Shown here one piece after another: positions 6,246 to 7,776 of a DNA stretch of 7,776 nucleotides. A program made the translations under genes and the position numbers. Each line of letters begins with the position of its first letter. Within the stretch, counting starts at the first letter, position 1. The notes under the pieces were generated by a model. The model worked only from the letters and a program-made list of their open reading frames with translations. It did not search any database and had not been told where the DNA came from. The stretch is from assembly GCA_011390385.1 (NCBI GenBank), contig JAABSN010000161.1, forward strand, positions 1 through 7,776, given 5' to 3'. Source of the DNA: Thioalkalivibrio nitratireducens. GTDB taxonomy: Bacteria; Pseudomonadota; Gammaproteobacteria; Ectothiorhodospirales; Ectothiorhodospiraceae.

Positions 6246-7487
6246 TCAGAGTTCCGAGGCGACAACCTGTATGGCTTTCGCCAGAGCCAGATCCGGACCG
6301 TTGCCGTTATCCGATATTGCAAAGACCGGCGGCGACCATTCATGCCGGTTCGTCCCGTCCACATGCGTCAGATTATAGGTCGGGATCTTGTACAGGAAGC
6401 CTGATTCGGGAAAATGGAAATCGTCAACGCCGCCGGCTAGACGCGCCATATCATTACCGATCACCGTTGCGCGCTCGAGACCGTCAAACCCAATGGCCAT
6501 GCCTTCGCCCATGCTCCCGGTCCAGCGTCCCACAAGGACGGCCAGAGGGCCATTCGCCGTCCAGCTTCCGGCATCCTGTGTTCTTGCGACCCATGTCTTG
6601 CCGTTCTTGTATTCAGTGATCTGGTAGGGGCGTCTGCCATCAACAAATCGACTCATGATCGGAACCGCAACATCCGTGCCACCACCTCCCGGCGTGTATC
6701 GGAGATCGAGTATCCAGCCTTTTGCCTGCCTTACGCTCTCCAGAGCCGCATCGAAATCCGAAACGGTTTGCATATTGCCGAGTTGATTGTTGATTTTCAG
6801 ATAGGCGATGGCATTTTCCAGCATCTGCACTTCAACATTGGGAGCCAATGCCTGATCCGGGTCATCACCGATGTCGACGGAAAAGGATTCACCATTTCGA
6901 TTGACGCTGATGCTTCTGGACTCATTCCGCCGACCTTGTGCGCTTGAGACGAGTGACCAGTATTTCTGGGCTTGCGAAGGCTTGATGCCTTCGGGTTCGA
7001 TACGCAAGGCTTCCAGCGCTTCGACAGCAAGACCATTCACAGCAAGAATTTCATCGCCGACTTGCAGGCCGGCATTGGCTGCAGCGCTTTGCGGCAGGAC
7101 GGCCGACACCCTTCCTTCATCAATCCAGAAGTCGGCTCCGGAGGGAATCAGCTTGAATGAATCCGAAGCATTCGCGCCAAACATGCCGTGATTTTCGTAC
7201 AAGCTATCCAGCAGCCTTTCCAGCACGCGAAAGCGCTCTGCGCCGTGATCGGTAGTTGCGACACGGTTCCTGGCCTGGTCGCAGGCCAAAGGGAAGTTTC
7301 CATTCAATTTCTCCAGGTAGATGTACTGGCTTGTAACGGTTTCACAAAACGCGTTGATATCGGAAAGCAGTTTTCCTTGCGCTTCGTTTAATCCGTTCGA
7401 GACCTTTGCAACCTGTGAGGACGGATTTTCCGAGCATCCCGTCAAGCCGAACACGACCAGGAAACCGAAGATGAGCACTCTGAGCAT
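6246..7487 (-). CDS. S41-family (C-terminal-processing-type) peptidase lipoprotein with PDZ domain
   Basis: The product has 413 residues from the ATG at 7487, supported by AGGA seven bases upstream and by the lipoprotein signal that starts there: MLRVLIFGFLVVFGLTGC, lipobox LTGC with Cys18 as the lipidated residue. In-frame ATGs at 7517 and 7574 would only lengthen the signal. After a helical region with Cys48 and Cys69 (possible disulfide), residues about 110-205 form a PDZ-like domain (VSAVLPQSAAANAGLQVGDEILAVNG). The S41 catalytic domain spans about 225-405, with the family's strand GWILDLRYTPGGGG (257-270) and the nucleophile motif GRWTGSMGEGMAIGF, where Ser325 is the probable catalytic serine and Glu328 a likely partner. 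No Lys stands at the Ser-Lys dyad position of Prc/CtpA, so the tricorn/IRBP-like branch of the family fits better. It should act on peptides or proteins in the periplasm while anchored to a membrane. Its base composition is less GC-rich than the DUF808 gene. Monocistronic; the promoter is unclear. Confidence 0.88.
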   Translation of the reverse strand: MLRVLIFGFLVVFGLTGCSENPSSQVAKVSNGLNEAQGKLLSDINAFCETVTSQYIYLEKLNGNFPLACDQARNRVATTDHGAERFRVLERLLDSLYENHGMFGANASDSFKLIPSGADFWIDEGRVSAVLPQSAAANAGLQVGDEILAVNGLAVEALEALRIEPEGIKPSQAQKYWSLVSSAQGRRNESRSISVNRNGESFSVDIGDDPDQALAPNVEVQMLENAIAYLKINNQLGNMQTVSDFDAALESVRQAKGWILDLRYTPGGGGTDVAVPIMSRFVDGRRPYQITEYKNGKTWVARTQDAGSWTANGPLAVLVGRWTGSMGEGMAIGFDGLERATVIGNDMARLAGGVDDFHFPESGFLYKIPTYNLTHVDGTNRHEWSPPVFAISDNGNGPDLALAKAIQVVASEL

Positions 7488-7639
7488 TTTTCCATCCTGT
7501 AGGGGGACGACTGACATGAGTTCCTGATCGCCGCTAAGGACGGTCATGAGTGTAATACCTGCTTGGCGCGACAATCCATGCGGGGGCGCAAGAAAAAAGA
7601 CCAGCGCTCCCGAAAGGTTCAGATCTGCATTATTACTAT

Positions 7640-7666
7640 TATTAACCTGGCAACGAAATACCTACG
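7640..7666 (-). repeat. 27-bp repeat, right inverted copy
   Basis: On the minus strand this reads CGTAGGTATTTCGTTGCC, then A, then GGTTAATA: the second copy of the sequence at 100-126, with two differences and opposite orientation. It lies about 150 bases upstream of the S41 peptidase gene, where its A/T-rich end (with AATAAT just beyond on the minus strand) could contribute promoter-like DNA. A shortened inverted version of the core is present next to it at 7675-7686. Confidence 0.8.
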
Positions 7667-7685
7667 GTACCTACGGTATTCGTTG
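7651..7685. repeat. Inverted repeat formed from the 27-bp repeat core
   Basis: CAACGAAATACC (7651-7662) pairs with GGTATTCGTTG (7675-7685), 11 base pairs with one bulged A. The arms are the core of the 27-bp repeat and an imperfect inverted copy of it. Between and overlapping them, ACCTACGGT occurs twice in perfect tandem (7660-7668 and 7669-7677), a local duplication. Confidence 0.65.
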
Positions 7686-7688
7686 CAC

Positions 7689-7717
7689 GGCATTTGCGGC
7701 ACATGTCCGCAAATGCC
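7689..7717. repeat. 11-bp perfect hairpin
   Basis: GGCATTTGCGG (7689-7699) and CCGCAAATGCC (7707-7717) are perfectly complementary. The 7-base loop CACATGT itself contains the palindrome ACATGT, so the whole 29-base sequence is a palindrome apart from one extra C. No T-run follows on either strand. Confidence 0.7.
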
Positions 7718-7730
7718 TTCGCTTCGCGGT

Positions 7731-7761
7731 CCCGGCCGTTCCGGCCGGGCATTCACCCGGC
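7731..7761. repeat. Two alternative, mutually exclusive hairpins
   Basis: CCCGGCC (7731-7737) pairs with GGCCGGG (7743-7749). The same central segment, GCCGGG (7744-7749), can instead pair with CCCGGC (7756-7761) around CATTCA. One middle strand with two possible partners is the arrangement of RNA switches and attenuators, but also of some repetitive palindromic elements. Confidence 0.5.
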
Positions 7762-7776
7762 AATCTATTTGATTGC
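7760..7776. repeat. 6-bp inverted repeat at the window edge
   Basis: GCAATC (7760-7765) and GATTGC (7771-7776) are perfect inverted repeats around TATTT. The stem may extend past the end of the window, since CCGG precedes the left arm. Confidence 0.5.

Noticed and set aside
5966..6619. Plus-strand open frame of 217 codons spanning the gene-free stretch into the S41 gene.
   Set aside because: No ribosome site; its second half is antisense to the S41 peptidase. The first half is rich in Arg, Pro and Ser and overlaps several palindromes.
7578..7772. Plus-strand frame at the right edge giving a basic peptide with a repeated YLRYLRY.
   Set aside because: No ribosome site. The repeated residues are simply the tandem ACCTACGGT duplication, and the rest crosses the hairpins.
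7640..7776. Integron attC site or CRISPR array.
   Set aside because: No RYYYAAC/GTTRRRY core pair is found, and the repeats are inverted and of unequal sequence rather than regularly spaced direct repeats.

Overview
The window is GC-rich bacterial DNA with Shine-Dalgarno-led genes, a YedI/DUF808 membrane protein, a CusA/CzcA-type RND remnant and a CRP-like operator. This suggests a gammaproteobacterium; an environmental relative of the Xanthomonadales/Chromatiales would fit, but nothing here fixes the genus. No complete known defence, secretion or biosynthetic system is present. The window looks like a loose collection of single-gene units separated by hairpin-rich spacers.

Layout, left to right. 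A 27-bp repeat (100-126) abuts the 3' end of a truncated heavy-metal RND efflux gene on the minus strand (121-807), which keeps only the last five membrane helices. A J-domain-like HPD protein (881-1999, +) follows divergently, probably starting at a TTG. A gene-free stretch (2000-2344) holds overlapping palindromes and a -10-like box. It leads to an unrecognised 193-aa protein with one hydrophobic segment (2345-2926, +), whose base composition is visibly lower in GC than its neighbours. A small four-helix membrane protein (3208-3582, +) has a perfect palindrome just upstream. It converges on a yedI-like DUF808 gene (3809-4729, -).

The 190-bp divergent spacer 4730-4920 has the clearest regulatory DNA in the window. 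A CRP/Clp-type palindrome lies immediately upstream of a good sigma70 promoter, driving a secreted protein made of two tandem copies of one roughly 100-aa domain (4921-5670, +). Behind it lie a possible terminator and a palindrome-dense, gene-free stretch (5671-6245). Next is a PDZ-containing S41-family lipoprotein peptidase (6246-7487, -). The region upstream of that gene ends in four consecutive inverted repeats (7651-7776).

The most unexpected observation is that the 27-bp sequence at 100-126 recurs in inverted orientation at 7640-7666 with only two mismatches. The two copies bracket nearly the whole window. This could be a dispersed intergenic repeat or the ends of a mobile segment. No transposase or recombinase is visible between them. 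The genes do not form one operon and no joint pathway can be inferred.
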